Source of the DNA: Coniferiporia sulphurascens
Lineage: Eukaryota > Basidiomycota > Agaricomycetes > Hymenochaetales > Hymenochaetaceae
Direction: 5' to 3'
DNA: 64,000 bases
Assembly (NCBI GenBank): GCA_002794785.1
Contig: NBBA01000005.1
Coordinates: 1,116,001 to 1,180,000 of the forward strand
In this document: positions 46,004 through 57,254 of the stretch, piece by piece
How the letters are laid out: each line of letters begins with the position of its first letter
Position numbering within the stretch: the stretch's first letter is position 1
Program-made: the position numbers and the translations under genes
Notes under the pieces: model-generated
The model's input: only the letters and a program-made list of their open reading frames with translations
What the model was told of the DNA's origin: nothing
Database searches by the model: none

Positions 46004-46152
46004 GCAGAGGAGGGGCGGCCGAATGCGGTAATATGCGGTCCCCGCTATTCGCGGCTTGGCCGGTGAGTTAGAAGGAGGCCAGCGTCACAGCTCCGGTCGC
46101 TTCGGTCAAATCTAATCTCGACGCCCTTCCCTTTCTTTTATTCTTTTTTACA

Positions 46153-46159
46153 TATATAT
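46153..46159 (+). promoter_or_regulatory. TATA-like box of the serine-rich PPxY gene
   Basis: TATATAT in a T/C-rich context about 60 bp upstream of the ATG at 46219. It lies in the 215-bp divergent interval with EFM6. Confidence 0.45.
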
Positions 46160-46218
46160 CCCCCCTTCCGTCCCACAAATGCCCCGCCTTACCGCTAGTC
46201 CTGCATACCTCCTCGCCC

Positions 46219-46926
46219 ATGATGGACCGCCCTCTCAGCCACGCCTCCATCTACGACCCCTACTCATACTACTCCTGCTCGCCAGACCCCGCCTTCATCC
46301 AAAAGGCCTGCCCCGAGGCGACAACCAGCTCTCGCACCCGCACCCGCCTCGCCCGCTCCGCCTCCATCTGGAGCACCTCCTCCATCTGCTCCGACGACTC
46401 CTCGCTCGGCGACAGCGACTTTGACGACGACGACGACCTCACCTCGCCCCTCTCCCCCGCAGAGTCCACCTCCAGCCGCACCTCCTGGTCCTCCGCAACC
46501 TCATCCTCCTCGGGCTGGTCCTCTTCCGGATCGAGCAGCACCAGCCGCACAGTGCAGCGCTCTGCAACTGTGCCGGGTGCATCTGCTGCACGCTTCAAGC
46601 GCAGCGACAAACCACGTGGTCCGCGCCCCTTGCCCACCCTCCCGACCAGCCAGCCGTCCTCCCCCGTGTCTCCTACGCCCATGGCGCTGCCCCTGCCCAA
46701 GGTCACGCCGCCGCTCAGACTGAACCTGAAGGTCGTGACCCCGCCCCCGAGCTACGCGGAGGCGATGAGTGCCGGGCCGGGGTTGGAGCTGGAGTTAGGG
46801 CCGACGAGCTTTCCGTTCGACGCGGAGACGGACGCGGACGCCGCCGTCGAGTTCCTTTCGTCCCCGCTGGAGGACACGATCGACTGGGCGCGGATAGAGG
46901 AGTTCATCGCGCTGTGTGACGGGTGA
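46219..46926 (+). CDS. Serine-rich low-complexity protein with a PPxY motif
   Basis: A single-exon frame of 235 residues, from MMDRPLSHASIYDPYSYYSC to RIEEFIALCDG. It is highly Ser/Thr/Pro-rich with an Asp run. Residues around 175-185 read VTPPPSYAEAM, a PPxY motif of the kind bound by WW domains of NEDD4/Rsp5 ligases. The C-terminus is acidic and may form a short helix (DTIDWARIEEFIAL). Codon use is strongly GC3-biased, and a TATA-like box sits upstream. No known domain. It may be an adaptor or regulator; function not established. Confidence 0.65.
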   Translation: MMDRPLSHASIYDPYSYYSCSPDPAFIQKACPEATTSSRTRTRLARSASIWSTSSICSDDSSLGDSDFDDDDDLTSPLSPAESTSSRTSWSSATSSSSGWSSSGSSSTSRTVQRSATVPGASAARFKRSDKPRGPRPLPTLPTSQPSSPVSPTPMALPLPKVTPPLRLNLKVVTPPPSYAEAMSAGPGLELELGPTSFPFDAETDADAAVEFLSSPLEDTIDWARIEEFIALCDG

Positions 46927-47997
46927 CTGGTGACAAGGGATCGCCCATGATCTGCCGGGCGCGCACTAGCATGCCTACGGGCGGGCGATGGTGTCCATCG
47001 GCGTTTCAGGGCGCACCAGCTGTTTCGTTTTATTTCTCATGTTTTCCGATTGGCGACAGCGCGCATGTCTCGCGTCCCCCCTCCGTCCGTTCGTCACTTT
47101 TTCGACGCTCGCTCCATTCCATCCCCGTGTCCTAAAATGGGCCCTGCCGTGGGATGCGTAACTCCTAGTGACGGATCCTCAGTATTGACGGCCCGGATCG
47201 GTGGCTGCTGATGAGGGAGGGGAAGACGGTTTGATGCCTATCTAGCTTCGTGCCCTGGTGATACCCACGCTGCGGTCTGGCTGGTGCGATGCCATCTACG
47301 CCCTGCTAACGCAGGCCATTCCGCCGACCCGAGTGTGCCTGCATCTATTCGATCTGTCGGTGTGACCACTCCCGCACGCCCGGTCCACCCATCCACTAAA
47401 AGGCCTTCCCGCCTTCCAAGTTTTCTGTTCACGAATTTTTCTTTTCTTTTTTTCTTGCAACTGCGCTATACGCTACGGCGCGCAACAGAATGTATCGGAA
47501 GCGTCCCACCCCCCTCTCCATTGATAATGCTTGCTGGCTTGCTCGGCCCATTTGTCCTTCCTTGGTTCCTTTTTCTTTTCCACAGTCTGTTCTTGCAATG
47601 CACCCCATATCCCCCTGGTCCTCATCAATACATACCTCCTTTCCTTTTTCCGTTTCTTTCCTTTCTTCGTTCCCGCCCATCCTTCTTCCTTCCGAATTGG
47701 CTTAAAAGCCAACGGGAGTGTACCCGAGCGGTTCTCACAGTCATACGCTCGACCGAGCCCGCGTCGCACATGTACCTTTTTTTCCCTCGCCTTCTCTTCG
47801 TCTTCTTCCGCAATACATACCATACAAATACAAGTAGGCGATATTCCCCACACACAGCGCGCGAATAATAAACGAATACAGTAGTGTACGACTATAAATT
47901 TTTGATTGTTCTTCCCGAGTCTGGCGCGCCGAGGGCCCCTTTCCGCAAGTACCTAAATTCCAGCTGAGCCATTTCGGGACTCGTGGCCCCTGGAAAG

Positions 47998-48012
47998 TAC
48001 GTACGTACGTAG
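47998..48012. repeat. GTAC tandem repeat
   Basis: About four copies of GTAC, followed by a second ACGTAC cluster 15 bp later. Self-complementary simple sequence. Confidence 0.5.
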
Positions 48013-48344
48013 GGATGTGTACGTACGGGGAAGATAACGAAGTACTCTACTGTAAATGGCTGGCTTCTAAAGTGCGAAATGGAAATTTGCCGTACTCAAG
48101 CTGGGTATAACCGCGTTTGGGTAAAAGCCGTATCGCGTTCGTATGCTAGATCGGGCGCGGGCCCCTTCACTGCAGAGGCGAATTCAATGCGGCATGCATA
48201 TGCCAGTGGGATCTTATGACGAACTCGGACTCGGGGGTGCTTATTACCCCAGCCTGACGCGCCGGCTGCGGCACAGTGCGCTGCGCAACTGCGTAAATAC
48301 AGTGTATTAAATGCTCGTTGACTCGGACGCGCGGTGACGTGCCG

Positions 48345-48365
48345 TGTTTGCTGTTTGCTGTTTGC
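48345..48365. repeat. TGTTTGC tandem repeat, three copies
   Basis: Three perfect 7-bp units in the gene-poor region. Confidence 0.6.
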
Positions 48366-48544
48366 TGCGCACGACTCGGACGGATGGACCCGTGGAGAGG
48401 CCTAGGGTCGGGTGGACGAACGGGAACGGACAGACGTCCGACGGCGCGTTGAATTCATTGGGCTTTGAGCTTTGAATTAATGCTTACTCGTAGTGGATTG
48501 TATTCGGCGTGCTGAGGGCCCGAGGCTGACTGCTAACTGCGCAG

Positions 48545-48562
48545 TACGCATACGCATACGCA
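48545..48562. repeat. TACGCA tandem repeat, three copies
   Basis: Three perfect 6-bp units. Confidence 0.6.
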
Positions 48563-50082
48563 TGCCGACCTGTCCCGGCGCAATTCAATTCGACCAGCTT
48601 CGAGTTGCTGCGTCGAGCACCCAGTCATGCGTCTTCGTCTCTTCGTTTCCGGGTCCCACGCGTACGTACTTGTCTCTAGGTCAGGACTCGGGATACCTGG
48701 TGACGCGGAGCTCCTCCGAGTCAGGCTCCCGCGCGTCCGCGTCCGCTTCCGAGTCCGATATCCGATGTCCGAGGTCCGAGCCTTCCGGTGCGCAGCGCAG
48801 CGCTACTTGTGCCGTACTGCACGTATTGGATGCGCAGCCTCCAAGTCAAGTTCGGCAGCAATACTCTCTCTAATACGTACTAAATATTACAGTAATTGGC
48901 AATAACATTTAAATACACCGTCAGCCCGCGCACCGCTCCCACGTTCCCACATATGGTAGAACCCATATGAGCGAACAGTGATTTGAACGCCGGTATTTGT
49001 GTTAAAATTCGTATTTCAATTTCGAAAGGGGGCCATCGCAAGTTCGCAATTTCATTAATTCGCTGTATTTGGGTTTTCGAATCATAGTACGACGCCACGG
49101 GCACAGCAGAACATGAATAGCCATTAGCTATACAAGGCAAATGCCCGCGTATGGTATGTGCTCTTGCCCCCTTCCGCGTCGTTATGACTCGGTCCCCATC
49201 TAAGCTTTGCAGACATACACGGATACAGGCGCACAGGACAGATGGTCAACGCGCACCGGGGCACTGCCAGCCGTCTTCGGTACATCACAGCAACCGATCG
49301 TAGCCCCTTTCCCGGCACCCTGCGACTTGAGTGGCTGCTGCCACTCCGATCGCTTTCAATGTAATACTCTCGCGCTCGCTTTCTTCCGCGCCCCCGCGTC
49401 GCGCCTCTTCCCGAGAAGAAGAACCGTCCGTATCGCGCGGGCGCGACAGGCACAGCTTGCAAGGCGAAGGCGAAGGAGGCCTACGAGGGCAGAGAACGAT
49501 CGGACGGGTAACGACGTGCTGCTTCCGATTCCGATGTTCACAGTCCGGAAGTGTGCGCTGCGAGCCTGTAGCTTGTGCACCCAGGCCTCTATCACTATCA
49601 CCCTTCCTCGCACTTTTACTCCCTCGCACACTCATCAAGCGACCAAGAAGAGGTTCCTCCTAATGACCATCACGATTCACGATTCGCGTCTCCCGCCTTG
49701 GGCCTTCGTAAAGGTGAAAAAGGAGGAAGAAGGAATGCCTTCTATTCTGCGATGTCGTCCCAAGTCTGAGTGTAGCTGAGTTGTATATGATCCTATCTGT
49801 AGAAGCAGGATGGACGCAGGAGACCGCTATCAATATCACTGCATCACCCGACGACGGGCGACGTATACCGTGCGTGTGCATACCTCCGGACAAAGCTGAG
49901 GGAGGACGGCGGCGACAGCGCCGCGTAGAAACACCCCCGAGCGGACGGCGCCGCCATGGCCGTCGCCCCGTCGCCACCAGTACTCGGGCGCTTTGCATGC
50001 ACGCGCACGGTCCAACATGTCCTTCTGTTTCCTCTAACCGGGCACCACAAGCCACGGGTGGCGCTGTTGATTCCGCCCTTGG

Positions 50083-50107
50083 TTCTGGGTTCTGGGTTTC
50101 TGGGTTT
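50083..50107. repeat. TTCTGGG-type tandem repeat
   Basis: Three near-perfect units of TTCTGGG(T). A GTGTGG-type repeat follows at about 50124-50140. Confidence 0.5.
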
Positions 50108-51726
50108 CCCGTTGCGTGTAACGGTGTGGGTGTGGGTGTGTACGAACGTGCTTCCGCGATTCTCGCGTTCCCGTGTTCTCGTGTTCTTTTTGACCGGCGA
50201 ACAACACCTGCTTTGCTTTGCTTGCTCGTGGATACAAGGCAAGTGCTTAGCTTAGGATTTGGCAATTAGGATTCGGCACTAATGCCAGCGGACGGCGTCG
50301 GTGAGAAGCCCGGTGTCTTGATGCATTTGTTCCCCGGGTGGGTCTGCCCAAGCACCTCCCCGGGCTTGCTCGGCGACGCACATCATAACATCACTTCTGC
50401 TCCCAAGGACATTCTCAACGACAGCACGTCGAGGCCGGTTCAGAAGAGTCTCTACTCCCCTCAACCGTCGATACCTCTAATGAGGCGTCGTCGAGCATGA
50501 TCAGAGGTCTCTGCCCTTCTGACCTTCCAAGTCTTCCGTCCGTCGGTGGCCTATCACTGACGGTTACCACCGTATACCCCAGGCTCCCGCCCACATCCGC
50601 AATAAGCTCGACTCGGGGAAAAGAAGAAAAAGAAGAAAGGAATGCGATAGTTCGTTATACCGGCGGAATGACTCGGATCTGCGTGTACCCCCATCGCGCT
50701 CAGTCATTTATTCAATCACACCGTTCATCTATCTCTCCGCCCGGCGTTCAAGCTGAGAAGGCAGGAAGAACGCGGGAGGTGATTCCCGTGCGCAGTCAAG
50801 CGTTCGGGCTCATTGCTGATCGCTGATAACATGGTCCGAGTGTGCTGGGAACGGGTACATGCAGGCCCTTGTGACTGGGTCAAAGTGATAATTGTGCTCT
50901 TCCTAATAATACAGGTACAATACGTCCGCTCCGGGTATCAAACGTACTTTTAAAATGATACATGCATATCGACGCAAGTCGTCGATGGCCATGGCTAAAT
51001 GATAACGCTCGAGTGAACCGGCGTATTAATAGCGTGTGCGGCGCGTGGAGCGTGGGCGTGAGCGTATACCGAACATACGCTTCAGACGCGACGCAATGCT
51101 GGGATGACCGTGCGCTTCGTTACCCCGGCCCTGCGACGGACAGTGTGTTAGCAGCGAGCGGGAGAGGCGAAAGGGGACAGTTGCACACCATCGAGCGGAG
51201 TTCGTGCTTTGCGTGCCTGCGACCGTCGTGTGTGGTATTCGGGTTGTGAAGAGCCGCTCTGGTGATTGTGGCGAAAGAGAGAGATCAGATATCAGATATC
51301 AGTTGAGAGGGGGGTTCAAAGGCCGATTAATGAGACTGACTTGAAGCCGCCTGCGCGACGGTCTGGGTCGGCGCGGTGGAAGAAGCCGTGGCGACGGCCG
51401 CTGTTGTGCCTGGATGATGTTTCTCTGGATGAGCGGCCGAACATTTGGAGAAGTACTAGTGTGTGTTTATTGGACGCTGGGGGGTAGATATCGAGTCGGT
51501 GATGGGAGGGTTGAAGTGGGGCGTGCTGGCTTTTATGCAAGTCCACCCTCCAACGAGATATGGAGGAGCGTCATCTGTGGTGTTGACCACAATATCAATA
51601 ATATTAGAGTCTTGGAGTACTAGTGATGTGAATATTAAGGTTCATCCACAGCAACCTAAAATAAGCCGCCGATCACAGTTCAATCCTCAGTTAGCGATTT
51701 GATTCTTGTCCGGGGATTTGACTTGG

Positions 51727-53440
51727 ATGTCCCTCTCCATTGCACGCATTGACCAGCTTGTCGCAACCGTGCACGCGCAGTATGCCGCCTGCGCCGTGAA
51801 GCAGTCTAACGACTACCAATACACCGTGCTCGCCGCCTTCGTCCTCGCGTCTGATGCCGACTCGGATCCGAAGGTCGTCTCGCTCGCGACGGGCTCCAAA
51901 TGTCTGCCAACCGCGCGCTATCCACCGCGCGGCGACGCACTGCACGACAGTCATGCGGAGGTTCTCGCGCGCCGTGGTCTAATACGATGGATACACGATG
52001 AAGTGCGCCGCGCTGCTGCTGCTGCTGCCGACGGCTCAGGCTCGACGTGGATTGTACGCGCGCCGCATGACGGCGGCAAGTGGATGCTGCGCCCCGGTGT
52101 TGCGCTCCACATGTACGTCTCGACCGTACCCTGTATGTATCCCTCCCCTGCGCGCGTTTCCTCCCCGCTCACCTTCTCCGGCACCCAGGCGGCGACGCGT
52201 CCACACGCTTCCTTGCCGCAGCGCAGGACCCCGCCATCGCTGCGCTCAAAGACGCCGCTCCGCCGGCTGTGCCTGTCCCAGGCGGCGCCGCCCGCGGGCG
52301 CGACGGCTACGCGCTGCATGGCGTGCTGCGTACGAAACCAGGGCGTGCGGACTCACCGCCGACGCGCTGCATGTCGTGCAGCGACAAAATCGCCGCGTGG
52401 TGCGTGCTCGGCGCGCAGGGCGCCCTCGCTGCGCGTCTCGTCGAGCCCGTGTATGTCAGCACAGTCGTGCTCGGGGACGTGGCTCCGGAGATGCGCGAAC
52501 TTGTGAGAGCGGACTGCGAGCGCGCGTTCTTTCGGAGGGTTGGGCGGATCGAAGGTGTGTTTTCTTCCCTGCTCGGAATCTCCCTACGAGCTCGAGTAAC
52601 CTCGTTGCGTAGACACCATTCCCGGAGGCTACCGCCTCTCAAAACCTACTGTGCACTTCACAGACACGGACTTCGCGTTCTCCCGGAGCGCGTTACACGT
52701 CGCGCATCCGCAGAGAGCTCCCCCTCCTTCAAGCAACGAATGTAACCCTTGCTCCCTGCCGACGTTAGCTCTGACTCTGATTCTGACTCTCTCCCTTCCT
52801 GACCTCCCGCGGCGCGGTGATGGCGGTACTTCGTCCACTTTCACCCCCGCAAGCTTTATGCTGGTTCGCTGATTCGTCTCCGGACTTGTGCCCCGAGGTA
52901 GTCATAAACGGTGCGCGACGCGGAGTCAGCGCGAAGCAACACGGACTCGAGAAGTACCGGTACGTATCCTCTTCCACCGAACTTTCAAGTTCAAGTTCAA
53001 ATACTAGCGGCCCTTGCTTACATATCCTCCCTGCTATTCCCCGTCAGTCCTCGCCTATGCAAGCTGCAGCTTCTCAGACTACACCTAGAAACCGTGCGCG
53101 CGCTGGGCACGCACGCCGAACCGTGCGTACAACCCTTTCTCCGCCTGCTCCGCGCGACAGCGGCTAACCCTCTCACTCTCACCCTCACCCTCACTCTCAC
53201 CCTCGCCGCGCTAACTCGATTCGATGTCGCCCTAGAAGACCGCACGGGACGTACCACGACGTAAAGCAGTCTGATGCCGCCTATTGCGCGGCCCGATTTG
53301 CGCTGAAGGGCCTCAGCGGGCCCTTCGCGGGGTGGGTCGTCAGCGGCGAACCATGGGAGTCGTTCGACGCCGAGGGCAACATCGTCAACGCCCGTCATAC
53401 ACACTCAGACCCGCCGGATGCGAATCCTGATTCCTCGTAA
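51727..53440 (+). CDS. TAD1: tRNA-specific adenosine deaminase (A37 of tRNA-Ala)
   Basis: ADAT1/Tad1 deaminates adenosine 37 to inosine in tRNA-Ala. Starts MSLSIARIDQLVATVHAQYA. Zinc/catalytic marks: ALHDSHAEVLARRG (HAE), STVPCGGDAS (PC), and SPPTRCMSCSDKIAAWCVLG (second Cys). Then EPVYVSTVVLGD, the middle region GGYRLSKPTVHFTDTDFAFS, and the end YHDVKQSDAAYCAARFALKG, GPFAGWVVSGEPWESFD. Introns include 53123-53235, which holds a CT-rich repeat; its splice (GTGCGT...CCCTAG) restores the frame needed for the conserved C-terminus, giving stop 53440. Roughly 420 residues. Confidence 0.92.
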
Positions 53441-53781
53441 ATTTGTAAAAGATTTAATGGAATTAAAACGTGACGGGCTCTATAAACATACAAAGCGGAC
53501 GACACGGGCGAGCGTTGCCGCTGCGCAGGCGCTTCGGCGTACATTGAAACAGGTAATATTACGATGCATAGCGGGGACAAGTGTAGATATATGGGAAGTG
53601 AAGGGAACAATATGTAGAATAAGTCGTTAAATAGGGCGTATAGCGGTTATGCGCGTAGGAGCGCGTAACACCGTGTATAAATTCGTTGCACATCGTAATC
53701 AGAAAGGGAAATAGGACAGCGGAGACTATAGATGGAGGGGTGGACATAATCACAGACGGGAATGGAACACGAAATGGGGCT
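53441..53781. other. Convergent intergenic region
   Basis: 3' ends of TAD1 and GPC1 converge here. AT-richer than its flanks. Nothing else seen. Confidence 0.5.
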
Positions 53782-55726
53782 CTACCTATCCTTCTTCCCC
53801 TCGGCCAGCCTATGTGCAGCTTGCTCGGGCGTATCGGAGAGGTTGAGGGAACTAATGGGTGTCTCCACCGGGGAAATTTCCTGCGCGACGAACACCGGCG
53901 AATCCGTCGATACGGAAATATTATCCTCGCTAGCCGTTCGGGAGTGCAGGCCAAAGCCGTGGTCGGCCGGGGTGACAGCGCCAGAACGGGATGCGGAAGC
54001 CTCGGCGAGCTCCTTTCGGAGGGCCTCTAGCTCGCGCTCGAATCTGTAGTGGGAATTTACCTAAATGAGCCCGTAGTTCCTGACCATAAACACGAGAATT
54101 TTACGCACTTGCGTCCGAAGACCTCGATATAAAATCCTCCGCCGTTCCATACACTTACGGAAAAGACGAAAAGCAGGTACGTCGCACTCCAAAAGGGGCT
54201 TCGGTACAACACGAGCACCGGTAACTCGACCACTATAGTATAGACTGTATATGTTTCCCGATTAGCAAGTATAGAGTGGGAAAGATATAAAGGCGTACCT
54301 AATTGCCCAGTCATAAAGGAAAGCTCCCTGTACTTCCGAGGGACACTTCCGAGCATACGCCCGATAACGCCTCGCCTGTCGTTTAGCATCCAAGAGAAGG
54401 ATGTTGTACGCTCTCCCGACTCGATCTTCTTCCGGCGGTCAATGAGAACGAACTTGAAAGCCGGGTTAGCTTACTGGAACCTTAATCGAGAGAAGCGGCG
54501 TACTTTGTAGTACAATACTTGCCAGATCATATCTGTGATATGAACCTAGTGAGTAAATAGAATAGGTATAATGATTGAAATTTTGGAACACTAACAGATC
54601 AAGGCACTTAGACCAAATGCTTTCAGTGGGTCAAGATGAGGAACCTTAGCAACCGCGGGGAAACGGGTATCCGCGTCCGGGTAGTAGTGCCTGAAGAACC
54701 GCTGAATATCCTGAACATAGATTGGAGAATCAATACACACCTAATCACGGTAAATACCAACGGTGCATAAACGTGTATGAAAAGCGAAGTAACTTTGTCA
54801 AAATCGTGGAAAACGAGACTGTTTCGCCATGTGATGACCGCGCTAGCCAATGACCCATGCGACATGCAGTAGCAGGCTATCCAAAGGGTGGCACTCGACG
54901 GAGCAAGCCAGATAAATATAAAGTTGAGAATAGTTGCATAGTAACAGAGATCGAAGAGGAAATAGTGCCAAGCGCGTTTCTTGTAGTAGTATGCGCGGAG
55001 AGGGAGGAGCAAGGAAGCCTGGATGGTATAAGTAATGTGCAGCCACCTGTTCACATCGACGATAGATATGCCTTAAGAAACCGCTAATAGCAATGAAAAC
55101 GCGTGTACGTACTGTGGGGCCATGCCAAAAAGGAGGGCAGTCAGGAGGAGTGACATGACACCAAAGAAGAAAGATATCTTCTCCATAGTTCGGACAACTT
55201 TCGCAGATTGCAAGGCAGTCGAGAGCGATGCCATGCGGCTTGAAACCTGAGGCAGGCACCGACGCGTCGCGTTAGCTTCCGCCCCACGGTGGTGAGACAA
55301 AATGCGCGCACCTTCAGCTTGAATTTCTGTACTTCACGCTCGAGATCCTTCGCATTGGCGGCGATGATGTCTCCCGAGTGTGATTTGAACTTGAACGCCT
55401 CCTCTGCACGCATCTTGAGTCTATCGGAATGCTTCTTCAGGCGACGCTCCAGCAAGTCCATACGCGAGTCAAAAAACGTCTCGATGGTGTCTGTCATTCA
55501 GATTGAGCACGAGCGGAACTGAGAGGCTGTAGAGGACTACTTGGCACGTACCGAGAAGCGTAAATGCACTTGTCCATTCGCTCGCATCGTCACGGACGAA
55601 GCGCTCGAAGGGCACTGAGAAGAAGCCCATTCCGTTCGTGTTCGAACTCGAAGTAAGACCAAGCGTCTCCGGGCGAGGAGTTGGACTCGGTGGCCGGGAG
55701 ACATCGCTTGAGGGATCAATCGCCAT
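53782..55726 (-). CDS. GPC1: Glycerophosphocholine acyltransferase
   Basis: GPC1 (formerly DUF2838) acylates glycerophosphocholine to lysophosphatidylcholine in ER-type membranes. Starts MAIDPSSDVSRPPSPTPRPE. A basic coiled stretch, FFDSRMDLLERRLKKHSDRL, precedes the membrane part: EKISFFFGVMSLLLTALLFG, YTIQASLLLPLRAYYYKKRA, then WHYFLFDLCYYATILNFIFI, HGSLASAVITWRNSLVFHDF and DKVTSLFIHVYAPLVFTVIR, the family core. Downstream: FRHYYPDADTRFPAVAKVPH, SWMLNDRRGVIGRMLG, FMTGQLG and the last TM SATYLLFVFSVSVWNGGGFY. The cytosolic tail is disordered (VSTDSPVFVAQEISPVETP) and ends in KKDR. Many short introns. Confidence 0.93.
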
Positions 55727-56110
55727 TTTTAAGGGGAATATGCTGGAGTGTGGTCAATGGCGGACAATGTGGTCGAAAGTGGCACTCTGAGGTGAGTGTG
55801 GCCCCGTTGCGGACGCGGGCAGGTCGCGAGTTGCTTTTTTTGGATACTCGGCATCGCGTCACAGTCGCCGTCCAGCCAGCCCCGAGTAGATTCGCTCGCC
55901 TTCAGCGACAACATGAAGGCAAGACACAGACGCTGCGGGCCATATCGACCCCTCAGATCGTCTAACCTCAATCGCGCTCCCTTACGTCTTCCGAAGTCTC
56001 AGTAATTATACAACGCGACGATAGTCGCTCTCAGGCCAATCAGCTTAGCACACGTGATGCCGTCTAGTCAAATTCGCATTTTCGTTACTCTAAAACGAGA
56101 CTACAACGCT
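55727..56110. other. Intergenic region between ATP7 and GPC1
   Basis: The two genes are in tandem on the minus strand; this holds the GPC1 promoter and the ATP7 3' flank. No gene supported. Confidence 0.5.
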
Positions 56111-56935
56111 CTACATTAACGACAAGTCGCCGAACTTTTCCTTGTAGCCTGAATAGATCTCGTAAGATACCAATAGTAAGGACGAAACCGAAAACTGCCG
56201 CGAACTCACCAGGTACCGTCCACTTGCCCTTGCTGACCATAGTCTCGACAGCCTTGGTGATCTCCGGGTGCGCATTGCCGACGTCCTCGACCTAGAATGA
56301 GAGCAATTAGCTTCCTTTAGTAGGACGCAAGGCAAACACAATAAATCCGTCCTACCGTGAGCTCATCGAAGGGCCGAACCTCCTCGATGTTCGCAAGCGT
56401 GGCCTGGAGGTCCTTAAGCTCCTCGTCAATCTTGGCCTCGGTTATCTTTGCGTTCTCGATCTGCAAAAGTGCGTTAGGCTCTCCTCAAAAATACGGGTCA
56501 CAGACGCTCTCACAGCCTTCGCCTCAAAGGTCTCGATCGCCTTCACGTGTGCGCTGACGTCGTACGTTATCGGCTTGAATTCCTTCAAGATCTTCTCTGC
56601 CTCGTCGACAATACCCTTGTTCTTTAGAACAGAGCGGTAGTACGCAATGTCAACCGTGGTGGGCTGGGCATTGAGCTGGCTGTTAATGCGCTGGGCATCG
56701 GCATGGCGCTTGCGGAAGGCCTGGAGTGATGCAATAGTCTCTGTGGTCGATGTAAGCGTCGAAAACAGAATGTCAAGCGGTCCCGCTGTGAAGAGTCCTT
56801 ACCCTTCCCGAGACCCAATTTCGAGTAGACACGCGCAAAGTCCTGCAAATCAAAAAGCGGTGTTAAACGACACGACGAAAGGACACCAGCGTATGAACAA
56901 CATACAAGGGCAACAGCCGCTCCTTTTGACGCCAT
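56111..56935 (-). CDS. ATP7: Mitochondrial ATP synthase subunit d
   Basis: Peripheral-stalk subunit of F1Fo-ATP synthase. Exon 1 reads [10 protein letters not shown], then after an intron [13 protein letters not shown]. Then [67 protein letters not shown], the helical segment [48 protein letters not shown] and the end [13 protein letters not shown]. Four short introns. About 170 residues, the usual size. Helix-rich, no TM, as expected. Confidence 0.94.
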
Positions 56936-57254
56936 GACGCTCTTCAGAAAAGAGGGCATTAACAACACTGATTGAAACCACCATGAACGTACAACTGACC
57001 TCAAAGCGTTATTTGGATGCACGGAACGGGTTGGGTTGGAGGTTTGTGTCGACGAAGGCAGCGAGAAGAGGGAAATACCGTGAGAACGCTCACGGCTTCT
57101 CCCGGTTTGCCGACCACGAGCTGCCTTCTTACGAAAGCAAATGCTGTTGCTAATCCTCTCTATGCTCTGCGGCTCTGGCCTTCAGTGGGCTATGGGTTAT
57201 GGTGATGCATACTATTTCTATTGTAACGACAAGATTTTCAATTGCACTCCTGTA
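56936..57254. other. Intergenic region between F-box gene 1 and ATP7
   Basis: Holds the ATP7 promoter and the 3' flank of the F-box gene. No gene seen. Confidence 0.5.

Larger units (their letters stand above)
46927..51726. other. Gene-poor 4.8-kb stretch with simple-sequence patches
   Basis: No frame combines family motifs with splice logic. The longest open frames, at 49660-50265 (-) and 49781-50269 (+), overlap antisense and are rich in Arg/Pro/Thr, typical of chance frames in GC-rich DNA. Pyrimidine-rich blocks lie at 47440-47820. Small tandem repeats are listed separately. Confidence 0.45.

Noticed and set aside
49660..50269. 201-codon (-) and 162-codon (+) antisense frames
   Set aside because: They occupy the same DNA on opposite strands with Arg/Pro/Thr-rich, motif-free products, as expected by chance in GC-rich DNA.
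53150..53235. Telomere-like CT repeat
   Set aside because: It lies inside a spliced TAD1 intron, not at a chromosome end; treated as simple sequence.
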